Source: Leptolyngbya sp. NIES-3755 (GTDB taxonomy: Bacteria; Cyanobacteriota; Cyanobacteriia; Leptolyngbyales; Leptolyngbyaceae). Taken from it: a stretch of 64,000 nucleotides of DNA. This document shows positions 52,527 to 62,366 of this stretch, one piece after another. A program made the translations under genes and the position numbers. The notes beneath the pieces were generated by a model. It was not told where the DNA came from and searched no databases. It saw only the letters and a program-made list of their open reading frames with translations. The DNA is taken from positions 4,163,030-4,227,029 of the forward strand of contig AP017308.1 of assembly GCA_001548435.1 (NCBI GenBank). Direction: 5' to 3'. The stretch's first letter is position 1. Every line of letters begins with the position of its first letter.

Positions 52527-52715
52527 ATGACGGACGAGACGATTAAATTAGACCAGTTTTTGAAGCTTCAAGGATTGACCCAGACGGGCGGACAGGCAAA
52601 AATGCTGATTCAATCCGGGGAAGTGCGCGTCAATGGAACGGTAGAAACACGCCGAGGACGCAAATTAGTCAAGGGCGATCGAGTGACGACTTTGGGAGAA
52701 ACGATCGAAGTCTAA
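52527..52715 (+). CDS. S4-domain RNA-binding protein (YbcJ-like)
   Basis: 62 residues from ATG 52527. One S4 RNA-binding domain: IKLDQFLKLQGLTQTGGQAK, the GEVRVNGTVETRRGRKLVKG turn. YbcJ-type proteins bind RNA in ribosome maturation or quality control; target unknown. The frame to 52455 would overlap the terminator and is rejected. Confidence 0.9.
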   Translation: MTDETIKLDQFLKLQGLTQTGGQAKMLIQSGEVRVNGTVETRRGRKLVKGDRVTTLGETIEV

Positions 52716-52800
52716 CCAAAATGAGATGAACGATTGCGCTTTGTAAAGGAATACTGAAAGCTCTATACTACCGAAAGTATTCGCAAGGAGAGACGATGTG

Positions 52801-53709
52801 ATGTCGGAGGCGGCAGTAAAGCCCCTGACGATTCCTAGAGAGTTGGTGGGAGCGCCCGGAGATTTTAATCCAACATTGCTCATATTTCTGATTGCAATTG
52901 CGATCGCACTGCTCACTACGTTCGGTTACTGGTGTTGGGGATGGGTAGATTGGGTGTGTTTTTGTCTCAATACAGTGGCACTTCATCTGGTTGGAACGGT
53001 GATTCATGATGCCTGTCATGGAGTCGCCCACCGGGATAAGGTGATGAATGCTGTTCTCGGACATGGAAGCGCGTTTTTGTTGTGCTTTTCCTATCCGGTG
53101 TTTACGCGGGTACACATTCAGCATCATGGCAATGTCAATGATCCAGAGAACGATCCAGATCATGTGGTTTCTACATATGGACCGCTGTGGATTATTAATG
53201 CTCGATTCATGTATCACGAATTCTTCTTTTTCCAGAGAAAGTTGTGGCGGAAGAATGAACTGTTTGAATGGTTCTTAGCGCGGTTGTCGCTGGCTGTGGT
53301 GATTGTGGTGGCGGTCAAATTCCATTTCTTGGGCTACGTGTTCAACTTTTGGTTTGTCCCGTTAGCGATCGTCGGTTTAGTCTTAGGATTATTTTTCGAT
53401 TACTTGCCGCATCGTCCATTTAAGGAACGCGATCGCTGGAAGAATGCCAGAGTCTACCCCAGTCGAATTTTGAATTGGCTGATTATGGGACAGAACTATC
53501 ACTTAGTTCATCATCTTTGGCCCGCTGTGCCTTGGTACAAATACGAGGCAGCCTACTACGCGGCGAAACCGATTTTGGATGAGAAAGGATCACCACAATC
53601 GATCGGGCTTCTAAAAGAAGACTTTCTTGGATTCGTTTACGACATCTTTTTGGGGATTCGGATTCATCCCAAACCAAAACCAGAAGACATTTCTGAAAGC
53701 CTCAAATAA
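52801..53709 (+). CDS. crtR: Beta-carotene hydroxylase (CrtR)
   Basis: 302 residues. Membrane di-iron hydroxylase of the fatty acid desaturase superfamily: His boxes HDACH (69-73), HIQHH (105-109) and HLVHH (near residue 238), with three to four TM helices. It adds OH at C3/C3' of beta-carotene to give zeaxanthin or on monocyclic carotenoids. The sequence (ALHLVGTVIHDACHGVAHRD) is clearly CrtR and not the eukaryotic-type CrtZ. GTG 52798 is one codon upstream; AAGGAG (52785-52790) fits either start. Confidence 0.93.
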   Translation: MSEAAVKPLTIPRELVGAPGDFNPTLLIFLIAIAIALLTTFGYWCWGWVDWVCFCLNTVALHLVGTVIHDACHGVAHRDKVMNAVLGHGSAFLLCFSYPVFTRVHIQHHGNVNDPENDPDHVVSTYGPLWIINARFMYHEFFFFQRKLWRKNELFEWFLARLSLAVVIVVAVKFHFLGYVFNFWFVPLAIVGLVLGLFFDYLPHRPFKERDRWKNARVYPSRILNWLIMGQNYHLVHHLWPAVPWYKYEAAYYAAKPILDEKGSPQSIGLLKEDFLGFVYDIFLGIRIHPKPKPEDISESLK

Positions 53710-53838
53710 TTCAAATGCCCTAAGTTTCAACCAGAGATTTGGGGCTTTGAAATATCTGCCTAGATGGAGAGGATGCAGACTCGATCGCTAAGCCACAATC
53801 ACAGTTAGAAAAATTCTTATTAATTCGAGGCAAAAGAA

Positions 53839-54204
53839 ATGGGATATGCACTAACAATTCTGACCACAGCTTTGAGCTTGCTCGTGGTTGATATCGTGTT
53901 ACCCGGTGTGAATATTGAAAGTTTTGCGGTTGCTATTATTGCGGGTATTGTCATCGGTGCGGTGAATACGTTCGTGAAGCCAGTTTTGTCGCTGTTGACG
54001 TTGCCGATTAATTTGCTGACATTGGGATTATTCTCGATCGTGATTAACGGAATTTGTTTCACGTTGGCGGCTGCATTGGTTCCCGGATTTCAAGCGCATG
54101 GGTTGGTTTCGTTCCTGGTTGCACCGTTCATTCTGTCGTTGGCAAGCACTTTCTTGAACAAGTACTTCGCTGAACGCGGTGCTGATTTGAAGACGAATGC
54201 GTAA
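53839..54204 (+). CDS. Phage-holin-superfamily-IV membrane protein (DUF360/mycobacterial 4TMS-like)
   Basis: 121 residues, four TM helices (LTILTTALSLLVVDIVLPGV, VAIIAGIVIGAVNTFV, LTLGLFSIVINGICFTLAAA, LVSFLVAPFILSLAST). The NTFVKPVLSLLTLPINLLTL turn is the family motif. Despite the name there is no prophage nearby and the family is a common housekeeping membrane protein of unknown role. A hairpin follows at 54212-54231. Confidence 0.85.
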   Translation: MGYALTILTTALSLLVVDIVLPGVNIESFAVAIIAGIVIGAVNTFVKPVLSLLTLPINLLTLGLFSIVINGICFTLAAALVPGFQAHGLVSFLVAPFILSLASTFLNKYFAERGADLKTNA

Positions 54205-54211
54205 TGAAAAA

Positions 54212-54231
54212 GGGCGGTGACATTGCCGCCC
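54212..54231 (-). terminator. Hairpin terminator between the holin-like gene and the sec operon
   Basis: GGGCGG (54212-54217) pairs with CCGCCC (54226-54231). On the minus strand TTTTTC follows, so it ends the leftward secD-secF-54267 unit; it may also serve the holin-like gene. Confidence 0.8.
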
Positions 54232-54266
54232 CTCTAATCAATTTTGTGAACCTGCAATCAAGAGGT

Positions 54267-54683
54267 CTACTTTTCGCTCGGTTCAATCCATTTCCAGAGA
54301 GGATGGCTGCGTCCTTGCTGACGAATTTTTAGGACAGTTTTCTCAAGCCGCTGACGCTCATCTGAAGGCAGACCAAAAAGAATATTCCGACTCTGCCAAA
54401 TCAGTACGCTCAGCGTCATTCCGATACAAAATCCAAGTCCGATCGTTGCCGAAGGATTTCTAGCCAGTCCGTGTCGCAGGGCTGCCCAGGTGAAATATTG
54501 CTGCATCAGTGAAATGGGATAACGCAAGCCCCACAGACTGAGAACTCCGATCGTTAACCAGAGTCCAATCACAACCAGCCATCGTCCCATTACCGTCATT
54601 CGATGCAGGCGTTGAACGGCGGCTTGAAATTTGGGATCAAGTTCAGACGGATCGATAAAATCCGGAGGAGTCATACGCTTCAA
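54267..54683 (-). CDS. Two-TM membrane protein of unknown function downstream of secF
   Basis: 138 residues with two TM helices (WLVVIGLWLTIGVLSLWGL and IGLGFCIGMTLSVLIW) and a charged C-terminal domain (DERQRLEKTVLKIRQQGRSH). No family recognised. Only 2 bases separate it from secF and its own start is ATG 54683, so it is the third gene of the secD-secF operon. Confidence 0.75.
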   Translation of the reverse strand: MKRMTPPDFIDPSELDPKFQAAVQRLHRMTVMGRWLVVIGLWLTIGVLSLWGLRYPISLMQQYFTWAALRHGLARNPSATIGLGFCIGMTLSVLIWQSRNILFGLPSDERQRLEKTVLKIRQQGRSHPLWKWIEPSEK

Positions 54684-54685
54684 AC

Positions 54686-55648
54686 CTAATCGCTACTGGC
54701 TTCTGCGGTTTTTACAGGTGCGAATGCCCGTCCCCGCTTTTCTCGCCACAGTGCTAACAGTGTACTCGCGATAAAGATACTTGAATAAGCACCCATCGTA
54801 AATCCGATAATCAGCGCTAGGGCGAAGTTTTTCAGCGTTTCTCCGCCGAAGAAGAAGAGCGCAAATAGGGTTAAGAGTACGGTCAATGTGGTGTTTAGCG
54901 ATCGCGTTAAGGTCTGATTTACCGCATCGTCTACAATTTCGTTAATGTGACGACCGGGATTGAGTTGAATCGTCTCGCGGACGCGATCGTAAATCACAAC
55001 GGTGTCATTCACCGAGAAACCGACGATCGTTAACAAGGCAACGACGAATAAACTATCGACTTCGGTTCTTAACGGCGTGAGTCCGAGAATCGCGAAGAAA
55101 CCAACCGTAATCAAGACATCGTGAAAGAGCGCGATGATGGCGAAAATCGCGTAATCCAGCTCAAATCGAAACGTCATATATAGCGTAATGCCCGCGAACG
55201 ATACAATGAGCGCGACCAATGCAGACTGGAAGAGTTGTCTACCGATCGTCGGTCCGACTGTATCAATCTGCGTCTTCTTGGCATCAAACCGACCGACCTT
55301 AGATTCGAGTTCGGCTTGCAGTTTGGTCCGCTGATCGACACTGAGAGTACTGGTACGAATCAAAGCGGCTCGTTGTTCTTGACCCACAAGTTGAACACTC
55401 GCATCGCCGAGATTTTGTGATTCCAACACTCCCCGAATTGCATCAAGGCTAATGGGCTTGTCACAGTTTCCAGGAACACCACAATCGAGTTCGACCTGAA
55501 GGCGAGTTCCTCCTTTGAAGTCGAGACCCGGACGCAGTGGCGTACCAATCTGGGTTTGCAGAATCACCATCGCAATGATGCCTGCAAGAATACAAATCGC
55601 AGAAATTGTCCACCACAATCCTCTCTGGCGAATGACATTCAGTTTCAT
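54686..55648 (-). CDS. secF: Protein translocase subunit SecF
   Basis: 320 residues, six TM helices with a periplasmic domain after TM1 ([20 protein letters not shown]). SecF signature [13 protein letters not shown] and [15 protein letters not shown] followed by [20 protein letters not shown]. Works with SecD to pull secreted proteins through SecYEG using the proton gradient. Start overlaps the secD stop by 4 bases (ATGA). Confidence 0.95.
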   Translation of the reverse strand: MKLNVIRQRGLWWTISAICILAGIIAMVILQTQIGTPLRPGLDFKGGTRLQVELDCGVPGNCDKPISLDAIRGVLESQNLGDASVQLVGQEQRAALIRTSTLSVDQRTKLQAELESKVGRFDAKKTQIDTVGPTIGRQLFQSALVALIVSFAGITLYMTFRFELDYAIFAIIALFHDVLITVGFFAILGLTPLRTEVDSLFVVALLTIVGFSVNDTVVIYDRVRETIQLNPGRHINEIVDDAVNQTLTRSLNTTLTVLLTLFALFFFGGETLKNFALALIIGFTMGAYSSIFIASTLLALWREKRGRAFAPVKTAEASSD

Positions 55649-57069
55649 GAGGTGGTCTCCGGAGTCGATTGTTTAGCTTTGGGAAGATTTGGACAGAACC
55701 ATTCGGGTTTGCGGAGTCCCGGAAAGGTGATGGCGTACATCATGAGAGTGCGGCTGCATGTGACAGCGGTGAACATACTGATCGCGACCCCTAATAAGAG
55801 CGTGACTCCGAACCCTTTAACGAGTCCTGACCCGAACCAGATGAGCGCGATACATGCGATCGCAGTTGTGACGTTACTATCGAGGATGCTAGAGAAGGCG
55901 CGGAAAAAACCGGATTCTACCGATCGGTAAAGCGTTTTGCCTGAGAGTAATTCTTCACGAGTCCGCTCAAAAATCAGAATGTTCGCGTCCACTGCCATTC
56001 CAATACTGAGAATAAATCCAGCGATTCCAGGTAACGTTAACGTCACGCCTAAGAGTTTGAATCCGGCATAAGTCAACAGTGCGTAAATCACGAGCGAGAT
56101 TGCACTAATCACACCCGGCAGACGGTAATAGACCATCATGAAACCCAGAACCAGGAGCAATCCACCCATGCCAGCGTAGATACTGCTTTGGATACTGTCA
56201 CGTCCCAGAGTTGCGCCCACCGTTCGATTTTCGACGACTTCAACCGGAAGCGGTAGTGCACCTCCTCGAAGTTGAACTGCGAGATCAGTCGCTTCTTGTG
56301 CAGTAAATCGTCCTGTGATTGTTGCTCCGCCACCTGTAATTCCGGTTTGAGCAAATTCGGCTCCAACGGTGGGAAAGCTGATTAGACCGTTATCCAGGAA
56401 GATACCCAGCGATCGACCTGTCCCTGCCAAACTCTTGGTTAAATCCGCAAACTTCTTACCGCCTTCTTCGTCAAATTGCAGTCCGACGCTAAACGAATTT
56501 GAGCCAGGGGCGGATTCAGGAAACGCATTCTTTAAGTTCTTACCGACTAGCGCGGGTGGATCGAAGAGAGCCGCGATCGCATCATTACTGCGTTTGAGTG
56601 CCGCTTGATTTTCTCCGATCGCTTTTGCATCTCCAGTTTTCCGTAATTCTGCCTGTTTTTTCAGCAGATCTTGGCGGACAGACTGTTCGATCAATAATTG
56701 CTGCTCGGTTCCCGCTTTTTGTGCCCGGAAATCGAGTTGAGCCGTTCCTCCTAGAACTCGTTCAGCTTGCTCTGGGTCATTCACACCCGGCAATTGCACG
56801 AGAATTTGGTCTTCTCCAGCCGTTTGCACGAGCGGTTCTGACACGCCCAAACCGTTAATCCGACCTTCGATTACGCGCTGTACGTCTTCGAGTTGTTGTG
56901 ACGTAATCGTTTTAATTTCTGCGGTGGGCTTGACCTGGATCGTAATCTGCGATCCGCCGCGCAAGTCTAAGCCCAAAAGTGCTGGAAAGTGGCGCTGATC
57001 AAAGATGATATAGATCGAGCCAAGCACTAGCACCAAAATTAAGATTAATAATCCTCGCTGCCGTCCCAT
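55645..57069 (-). CDS. secD: Protein translocase subunit SecD
   Basis: 474 residues. TM1 ([20 protein letters not shown]), the periplasmic [20 protein letters not shown] and [20 protein letters not shown], long head domain (IEGRINGLG to TGGGATITG), then five TM helices with [20 protein letters not shown]. With SecF it completes protein export. First gene of the operon; 80 bases to the next upstream gene, Uma2. Confidence 0.95.
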   Translation of the reverse strand: MGRQRGLLILILVLVLGSIYIIFDQRHFPALLGLDLRGGSQITIQVKPTAEIKTITSQQLEDVQRVIEGRINGLGVSEPLVQTAGEDQILVQLPGVNDPEQAERVLGGTAQLDFRAQKAGTEQQLLIEQSVRQDLLKKQAELRKTGDAKAIGENQAALKRSNDAIAALFDPPALVGKNLKNAFPESAPGSNSFSVGLQFDEEGGKKFADLTKSLAGTGRSLGIFLDNGLISFPTVGAEFAQTGITGGGATITGRFTAQEATDLAVQLRGGALPLPVEVVENRTVGATLGRDSIQSSIYAGMGGLLLVLGFMMVYYRLPGVISAISLVIYALLTYAGFKLLGVTLTLPGIAGFILSIGMAVDANILIFERTREELLSGKTLYRSVESGFFRAFSSILDSNVTTAIACIALIWFGSGLVKGFGVTLLLGVAISMFTAVTCSRTLMMYAITFPGLRKPEWFCPNLPKAKQSTPETTS

Positions 57070-57149
57070 AGCCGTTCCTGTTATGACAAAGGCTATGATA
57101 ACGCTTTCTTTGTAAGACGTTGCACAGGATACGCTTTGACTTCACGGAT

Positions 57150-57740
57150 CTATACGGCGGCTTGAAAGATTTGCTCCGGTGTCAGTTGCAGATTCGATAC
57201 TGTTGGAGAAACAATTCTCTCACTGCCGTTAAATCTGCCAACGATTTGATAGGTTCCATTAACCCATTCCAGAACGGTAACGGCTTGAGCGATCGGATCA
57301 ACGATCCAGTATTCAGAAATGCCAATATCCGCGTATTGGTCTCGTTTTCGCTCATAATCCCGTTCTTCACTTGAAGGCGAGACAATCTCAACAGCGAGTT
57401 GCGGTGGTGGCATATCGAGTTTAATCGTGAGACGCTTGCGAGTCAGGGGAAGGTGTTCTTCTCGCAATACAGTGAGATCGGGATAGCGGTTCTGAGCATC
57501 ACCGAATTGCAGCACTCGAACTTGAACCTCGCACTGATAAGGTTTCAACAATCGTAGCGGAATCCCCGCATTCATAAATTGCACCAGAAGAAATGTCGCG
57601 ATCGCAGTATTGGGTTCGGATTCTGGTGGCAATTCGATCAATTCTCCATCGACTAACTCATACCGAACCGTGTCAGAGCAATCACTCGACCACTCAAAAT
57701 ACGCTTCAAACGTTGAGAATTGCTGTTTGGCTTGAGTCAT
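57150..57740 (-). CDS. Uma2-family (DUF820) PD-(D/E)XK endonuclease-like protein
   Basis: 196 residues: FEAYFEWSSDCSDTVRYELV-DGELIELPPES (start), PPQLAVEIVSPSSEERDYER (E-x-V/S-P), YADIGISEYWIVDPIAQAVT (Asp-Pro), EWVNGTYQIVGRFNGSERIV. Uma2 is a large expanded cyanobacterial family, restriction-endonuclease fold, function uncertain, often seen as mobile-element cargo. Catalytic D and E/K are apparently kept (VEIVSPSS). Single gene. Confidence 0.9.
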   Translation of the reverse strand: MTQAKQQFSTFEAYFEWSSDCSDTVRYELVDGELIELPPESEPNTAIATFLLVQFMNAGIPLRLLKPYQCEVQVRVLQFGDAQNRYPDLTVLREEHLPLTRKRLTIKLDMPPPQLAVEIVSPSSEERDYERKRDQYADIGISEYWIVDPIAQAVTVLEWVNGTYQIVGRFNGSERIVSPTVSNLQLTPEQIFQAAV

Positions 57741-57788
57741 CGATTGTCCTCAAGTTTGGTTCATCGATCGTACCGCATGACTTGAAGT

Positions 57789-58412
57789 TTACTGACTCAA
57801 CCAAGCGATCGCTTGTCGAATCCAAGCTTCTGCATCTCCCGATTTAGACAGCGCGGTATTTTGTCCAACGGCTTGAAGCGCTTGAGTAATTTCTTGATCG
57901 GTATAGCCCAAGGCTAACAACGTCATTTCCACATCTTCGAGAATGTTCGCAGCGGGACCTGCGCCTGGAGTGACCACAATGCCCGACTGCTGCCGCCATT
58001 CGGATAGCTTCGTTTTGAGTTCCAGCGCAATTCGTTCCGCCGTCTTTGCACCGACCCCCGGAGTTCGAGACAATAAACGAGTATTGCCAGAGACGATCGC
58101 TTGCACCAAATCTTGCAAACCGAGCGTATCTAACAATGCCACACCGAGTTGAGGTCCGATGCCACTGACGCTGATTAACTGCCGAAATAAATCACGTTCT
58201 GCGGCTGAACCAAATCCGAATAAAGTCACTTGGTCTTCTCGCACATTTAAATGCGTAAAAATCTGGGCTTCTTCCCCTTCGGATGGAAGCGATTGCAGGA
58301 GGCGCGGCACGACCTGTAAATCATAGCCAATCTGATTCACCTCTAGCGTTAGGGTGACGCGATTGTTGTTCTTTTGAATCGATGCGATCGTGCCTTTGAG
58401 ATAACCAATCAT
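57789..58412 (-). CDS. ruvA: Holliday junction branch migration protein RuvA
   Basis: 207 residues. OB-fold N-terminus (MIGYLKGTIASIQKNNNRVT), tandem helix-hairpin-helix motifs (LFRQLISVSGIGPQLGVALL; RTPGVGAKTAERIALELKTK), and C-terminal domain III contacting RuvB (NILEDVEMTLLALGYTDQEI). Forms a tetramer that binds four-way junctions. ruvB is not adjacent. Confidence 0.95.
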   Translation of the reverse strand: MIGYLKGTIASIQKNNNRVTLTLEVNQIGYDLQVVPRLLQSLPSEGEEAQIFTHLNVREDQVTLFGFGSAAERDLFRQLISVSGIGPQLGVALLDTLGLQDLVQAIVSGNTRLLSRTPGVGAKTAERIALELKTKLSEWRQQSGIVVTPGAGPAANILEDVEMTLLALGYTDQEITQALQAVGQNTALSKSGDAEAWIRQAIAWLSQ

Positions 58413-58421
58413 GACTCTATT

Positions 58422-59165
58422 CTAGCGAAAGCCGAAGTATTGTAGCCCTTCTAGAATCCCTGCTGCACAGTGAGCCTTTGATAAATAGTGATTTGGAGTC
58501 GGATGATCGCGATGCCAAGATAACAATTCGGGCTGTGCATTCCCGACCATGATTCCAAGTTCTGAACCTGCTGCAAATAGAGCAATATCGTTTCCAGAAT
58601 CGCCACATACGATCGTCTTTTCCGGTGCAAATCCTAATGTTTGTCGCACGAAAGTCAAGGCTGATCCTTTGTTGGCATGACGCGGCAAAATGTCTAGATC
58701 GCGTCCACTGCTGTAAATCAGTTGAATATCGAGATCTTGTTGTTTGAGCGATGTTTCTAACTGTGGAAGCACCCAGAGCGCCGCATCTTCAGTTAGAAAG
58801 AAACTGACTTTGAAAGCGCTTTGTTCAGAATCCGCTTGAGGAACGAGATCAGAAAAATGAGCCGTCACGGACATGACGCGATCGCGGTTCCATCCTGCGG
58901 TTAATTTCTGTTGCCATTCCGCGTCGGGTGTTCCATCCAAGCTTGAATAAATCGCGGTTCCGACTGAGGCAATCAGTAAATCAGGCTCAAATAACGGAGC
59001 TTCAGTTGCAAGTTCTTGGTATCGAATCAGCGATCGACCTGTGGAATAGACAATTTTGCTGCCTGTTTCTCTTGCTTTTAATAACCATTCATTTAATTGC
59101 TCGTGAGCAAAATCATCCCCGACCAGCGTATGGTCTAAATCTGTGACAAAAAGAATTTGCGTCAC
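58422..59165 (-). CDS. Sucrose-phosphate phosphatase-like HAD protein
   Basis: 247 residues from GTG 59165 (VTQILFVTDLDHTLVGD); AGAGGTGA lies just upstream, while the TTG-started frame to 59180 has none. HAD motifs: DLDHTLVGDD (nucleophile Asp and next Asp), STGRSLIRYQEL, GRDLDILPRHANKGSALTFV, and metal-binding VCGDSGNDIALF. Converts sucrose-6-phosphate to sucrose in osmoprotection. Close to the debranching-enzyme gene, consistent with carbon storage. Related HAD sugar phosphatases cannot be excluded. Confidence 0.87.
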   Translation of the reverse strand: MTQILFVTDLDHTLVGDDFAHEQLNEWLLKARETGSKIVYSTGRSLIRYQELATEAPLFEPDLLIASVGTAIYSSLDGTPDAEWQQKLTAGWNRDRVMSVTAHFSDLVPQADSEQSAFKVSFFLTEDAALWVLPQLETSLKQQDLDIQLIYSSGRDLDILPRHANKGSALTFVRQTLGFAPEKTIVCGDSGNDIALFAAGSELGIMVGNAQPELLSWHRDHPTPNHYLSKAHCAAGILEGLQYFGFR

Positions 59166-59331
59166 TCTATCACCTCTCAAGTGTCCTATCTGAGTTTAGA
59201 TCTCGATCGAGAAAATTACTTGATCCCCAAGATTGACCTGAATCTCAATGTGAAATCCGAATTTCTTATAGCAAAATTCGATCTGTTTCGATTCGGTCTT
59301 TTAGAATCATTGAACTGGCTGGATTTTTTTT

Positions 59332-61299
59332 ATGGTGATTGATTTTGGGCGAGAAATTTGTGGCATCTTGCCGACCTCGGAAACACGAGAATGGCTGGTC
59401 ACAAATGGCATTGGTGGATTTGCTTCTGGAACGATCGCGGGTCTCCTCACTCGTCGCTATCACGGATTATTAGTTGCAGCTTTGAAACCGCCACTCGATC
59501 GCACTTTATTAACAACAAAACTCGATGAATCGATTCGTTATGGTGAAGATGTCTATCCACTGAGTACCAATCGCTGGGCAGATGGGATCGTCGGACCGCA
59601 TGGATATCGCCAGATTGAGCGCTTTTTTCTAGATGGAACGGTTCCAGTTTGGCGCTATGCTTGCAGCGATGCTCTTTTAGAAAAACGAATCTGGATGCAG
59701 CAAGGTGAGAATACAACTTATGTACATTATCAATTACAACGAGCAACACAACCGTTAACGCTAACCTTCAAAGCATTTATTAACTATCGCGATTATCACG
59801 GTAGTACTTCGGGCAATGGATGGCAAATGGAAACGGATGCGCTCGATCATGGCTTACAAGTTTCTGCCTATCCTGAAGCGACACCCTTTTATTTATTCTG
59901 TCGGGGCGCAACTCTGACTCCATCGCACGATTGGTACTATGGATTTGATTTAGCGATCGAGCGAGAAAGAGGACTCAGCGATCGAGAAGATCATCTCCAC
60001 ATTGCAACCTTCCAAGCCACTTTATATCCAGGTCAATCGCTCACTTTTGTCACGAGCACTGAATCGAATCCGAATTTAGATGGAGAAACAGCACTACGAT
60101 CGCAGCGAAATCACGAGCAGCGATTATTCGATTGTTGGCGACTCGACCGCGTCAAACAAGTTGAAACGGCTCCTACCTGGATTCGTCAGTTAGTTCTCGC
60201 CGCAGACCAATTCATCGTCAGTCGTCCACCAAACGGTAAAACAATTATTGCGGGTTATCCCTGGTTCAGCGATTGGGGACGCGATACGATGATTAGCTTA
60301 TCAGGATTAACCCTTGCAACTGGACGGGTAGAAATTGCTCGATCGATTCTCTACACATTCGCTCAATATCTCGATCAGGGGATGCTTCCGAATCGTTTTC
60401 CTGATGCCGAAGCGATTCCTGAATATAATACCGTTGATGCTACCTTATGGTATTTCATTGCGATTCTCGATTATTACAATGCAACTGATGACCATGATGT
60501 TCTCGATGATTTATTTCCAATGTTGTCAGAAATCATTGATTGCCATTGTCGCGGAACTCGCTACAACATTCATTTAGATTCCGCAGATGGATTGCTTTAT
60601 GCAGGCGAACCAGGAACCCAATTAACCTGGATGGATGCCAAAGTTGGCGATTGGGTTGTGACTCCTCGAATTGGAAAACCGATCGAAGTCAATGCACTCT
60701 GGTACAACGCCCTCCGAATTATTGCAAAAGTCGCTCGTCGCATCGGCAAACCTTACCGCGAATATGATGCGATGGCAGAACGTGTTCTTGCCCGATTTGA
60801 ACGCTTCTGGAATCCAGACACGGGCTATTGTTTCGATGTGCTTGATACGCCAGAGGGAAATGATGCCTCATTGCGTCCGAATCAGATTTTCGCAGTGTCG
60901 CTGCCAGAAAGTCCACTCACTCAGAATCAGCAAAAAGGTGTGGTAGATGCCTGTTCTCGATCGCTGCTCACTTCTTACGGATTACGATCGCTTGATCCAC
61001 GGGATGCGAACTATCGAGGACGCTACGAAGGCAATCCCCTTCAACGCGATGGCGCTTATCACCAAGGTACGGTCTGGGGTTGGCTGATTGGGGCTTATGC
61101 GATCGCACATCATCGCGTCTATGGTGATCCAGCAAAAGCCAGAGAATTTCTTGAACCGATGGCGAATCACCTCCGCGATCAAGGTTTAGGCAGTCTCGGT
61201 GAAATCTTCGATGGAGATGCCCCAATGATGCCGCATGGATGTACTGCACAGGCTTGGACAGTCGCGGAAGTCTTGAGAGCTTGGATGTCAATCGGTTAA
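59332..61299 (+). CDS. Amylo-alpha-1,6-glucosidase/glycogen debranching-type enzyme (GDE C-terminal, GH133)
   Basis: 655 residues. The N-terminal GDE_N domain starts EWLVTNGIGGFASGTIAGLL. The (alpha/alpha)6 barrel has IIAGYPWFSDWGRDTMISLS (catalytic acid), GLLYAGEPGTQLTWMDAKVG, the KPIEVNALWYNALRI segment and GSLGEIFDGDAPMMPHGC near the end. Archaeal and bacterial homologues remove alpha-1,6 branches of glycogen. It lacks the transferase half of eukaryotic enzymes. Divergent from SPP (166-base gap). Confidence 0.9.
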   Translation: MVIDFGREICGILPTSETREWLVTNGIGGFASGTIAGLLTRRYHGLLVAALKPPLDRTLLTTKLDESIRYGEDVYPLSTNRWADGIVGPHGYRQIERFFLDGTVPVWRYACSDALLEKRIWMQQGENTTYVHYQLQRATQPLTLTFKAFINYRDYHGSTSGNGWQMETDALDHGLQVSAYPEATPFYLFCRGATLTPSHDWYYGFDLAIERERGLSDREDHLHIATFQATLYPGQSLTFVTSTESNPNLDGETALRSQRNHEQRLFDCWRLDRVKQVETAPTWIRQLVLAADQFIVSRPPNGKTIIAGYPWFSDWGRDTMISLSGLTLATGRVEIARSILYTFAQYLDQGMLPNRFPDAEAIPEYNTVDATLWYFIAILDYYNATDDHDVLDDLFPMLSEIIDCHCRGTRYNIHLDSADGLLYAGEPGTQLTWMDAKVGDWVVTPRIGKPIEVNALWYNALRIIAKVARRIGKPYREYDAMAERVLARFERFWNPDTGYCFDVLDTPEGNDASLRPNQIFAVSLPESPLTQNQQKGVVDACSRSLLTSYGLRSLDPRDANYRGRYEGNPLQRDGAYHQGTVWGWLIGAYAIAHHRVYGDPAKAREFLEPMANHLRDQGLGSLGEIFDGDAPMMPHGCTAQAWTVAEVLRAWMSIG

Positions 61300-62246
61300 T
61301 TCAGTGCAGAGAGTCGATCGATGAGAAATTGCTGGAATTCTTTAATCGAGTGAGTTGTTGCTGCTTGTTCCAGTAATTCCCCCATTAAGTCCTCATCCCA
61401 TAAGGCATTCAACGCTTCAGCTACTTCTGCTGGAACTGTTCCAAATCGAGCTGTCAGAATTCTCACAATGTATTCTCGCGCAAACTCAACTCGTTGTAGA
61501 CGGGCAATACTACCTTGATATGTATATCCCATTGATTGTTCTGCCTCAAAACGATTCAATTCTGCTTTGTACTCTAAGTCTAATTTAGGCGGAAGCGACA
61601 TCATACGATCGATCAAATCTGTAATCAGAGTAATATCGTTTCTCTGATACCCAGTCTGATAGAGACGTTTAATCAAGGCTAGTTTCCATCGCAATCGCCC
61701 TGGCAAATCTTGTGTTGTTGCCTGCGTTTTCAAGTGAGCCATCACGAAAGAAGCAAACGGATTTTGGCTTTGCTCTAGTTCGTTCCATCGCTCTAGGTAA
61801 TCCAATAATTTAACGATCGGAAATTGGAGACTGAGCCGACAGCCTCATTTTTCGTAAGCATACTCTTGAGGTTTCCAAGTTCGATTGTTATCACCTAGAA
61901 GTGCAAGACTCACAGCTTGTCGATCGTAGCGATCAAAGATTCGATAATGGTAAGAGAACATTCGTTTGGCAAACTCAGCATCGACTTGGCTCTGAATCTC
62001 TAAATGGATTAGCAGCCAAGTTTCTTTGCCATCAAGCAACCAAACTTTGATCAGCTTGTCAACGTATCGCTTGCTTACTTCGGATTCTTTTGCGAGTTGT
62101 GCAAGTTCTTGATCAAGAAATGTGAATCCTCTTTGCTTGTCGATATCAGTGTGAATTTGGGGAAAGAAGAATTCTAGAAAGTCATAAAGATATTGCTCTA
62201 CGCCTCCCTTCCAAGCTGCATCATAATCCGCTCGAACTTCAGCCAC
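61296..62246 (-). pseudogene. Rpn-family/cytosolic PD-(D/E)XK-like protein broken by one in-frame TGA
   Basis: Two frames, 61845-62246 (133 residues, MAEVRADYDAAWKGGVEQYL, LLIHLEIQSQVDAEFAKRMF) and 61296-61805 (169 residues, NELEQSQNPFASFVMAHLKT), lie in the same reading frame. Between them the minus strand reads YAYEK-stop-GCRLSLQFPIVKL then LDYLERW, the sequence expected for an uninterrupted protein with a Trp (TGG) at the TGA (61845-61847). A single base change thus split a 316-residue gene. The N-terminal half carries the Rpn/transposase_31-like domain. Readthrough or independent translation of the halves cannot be excluded. Confidence 0.85.
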
Positions 62247-62366
62247 ACGTTAGACCTGAATTAATTTAGTGCGATTGTACCATAATGTGCTTGTTTAGCA
62301 CTCATCGGTCTTTGGGAAAGCTCTCAACAACAGAGCGATCGCTATTTAGAAAAGACTGTTGTGAAT

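Noticed and set aside
53839-54204. Prophage remnant (holin name)
   Set aside because: No phage genes nearby; the family is a general 4-TM membrane protein.
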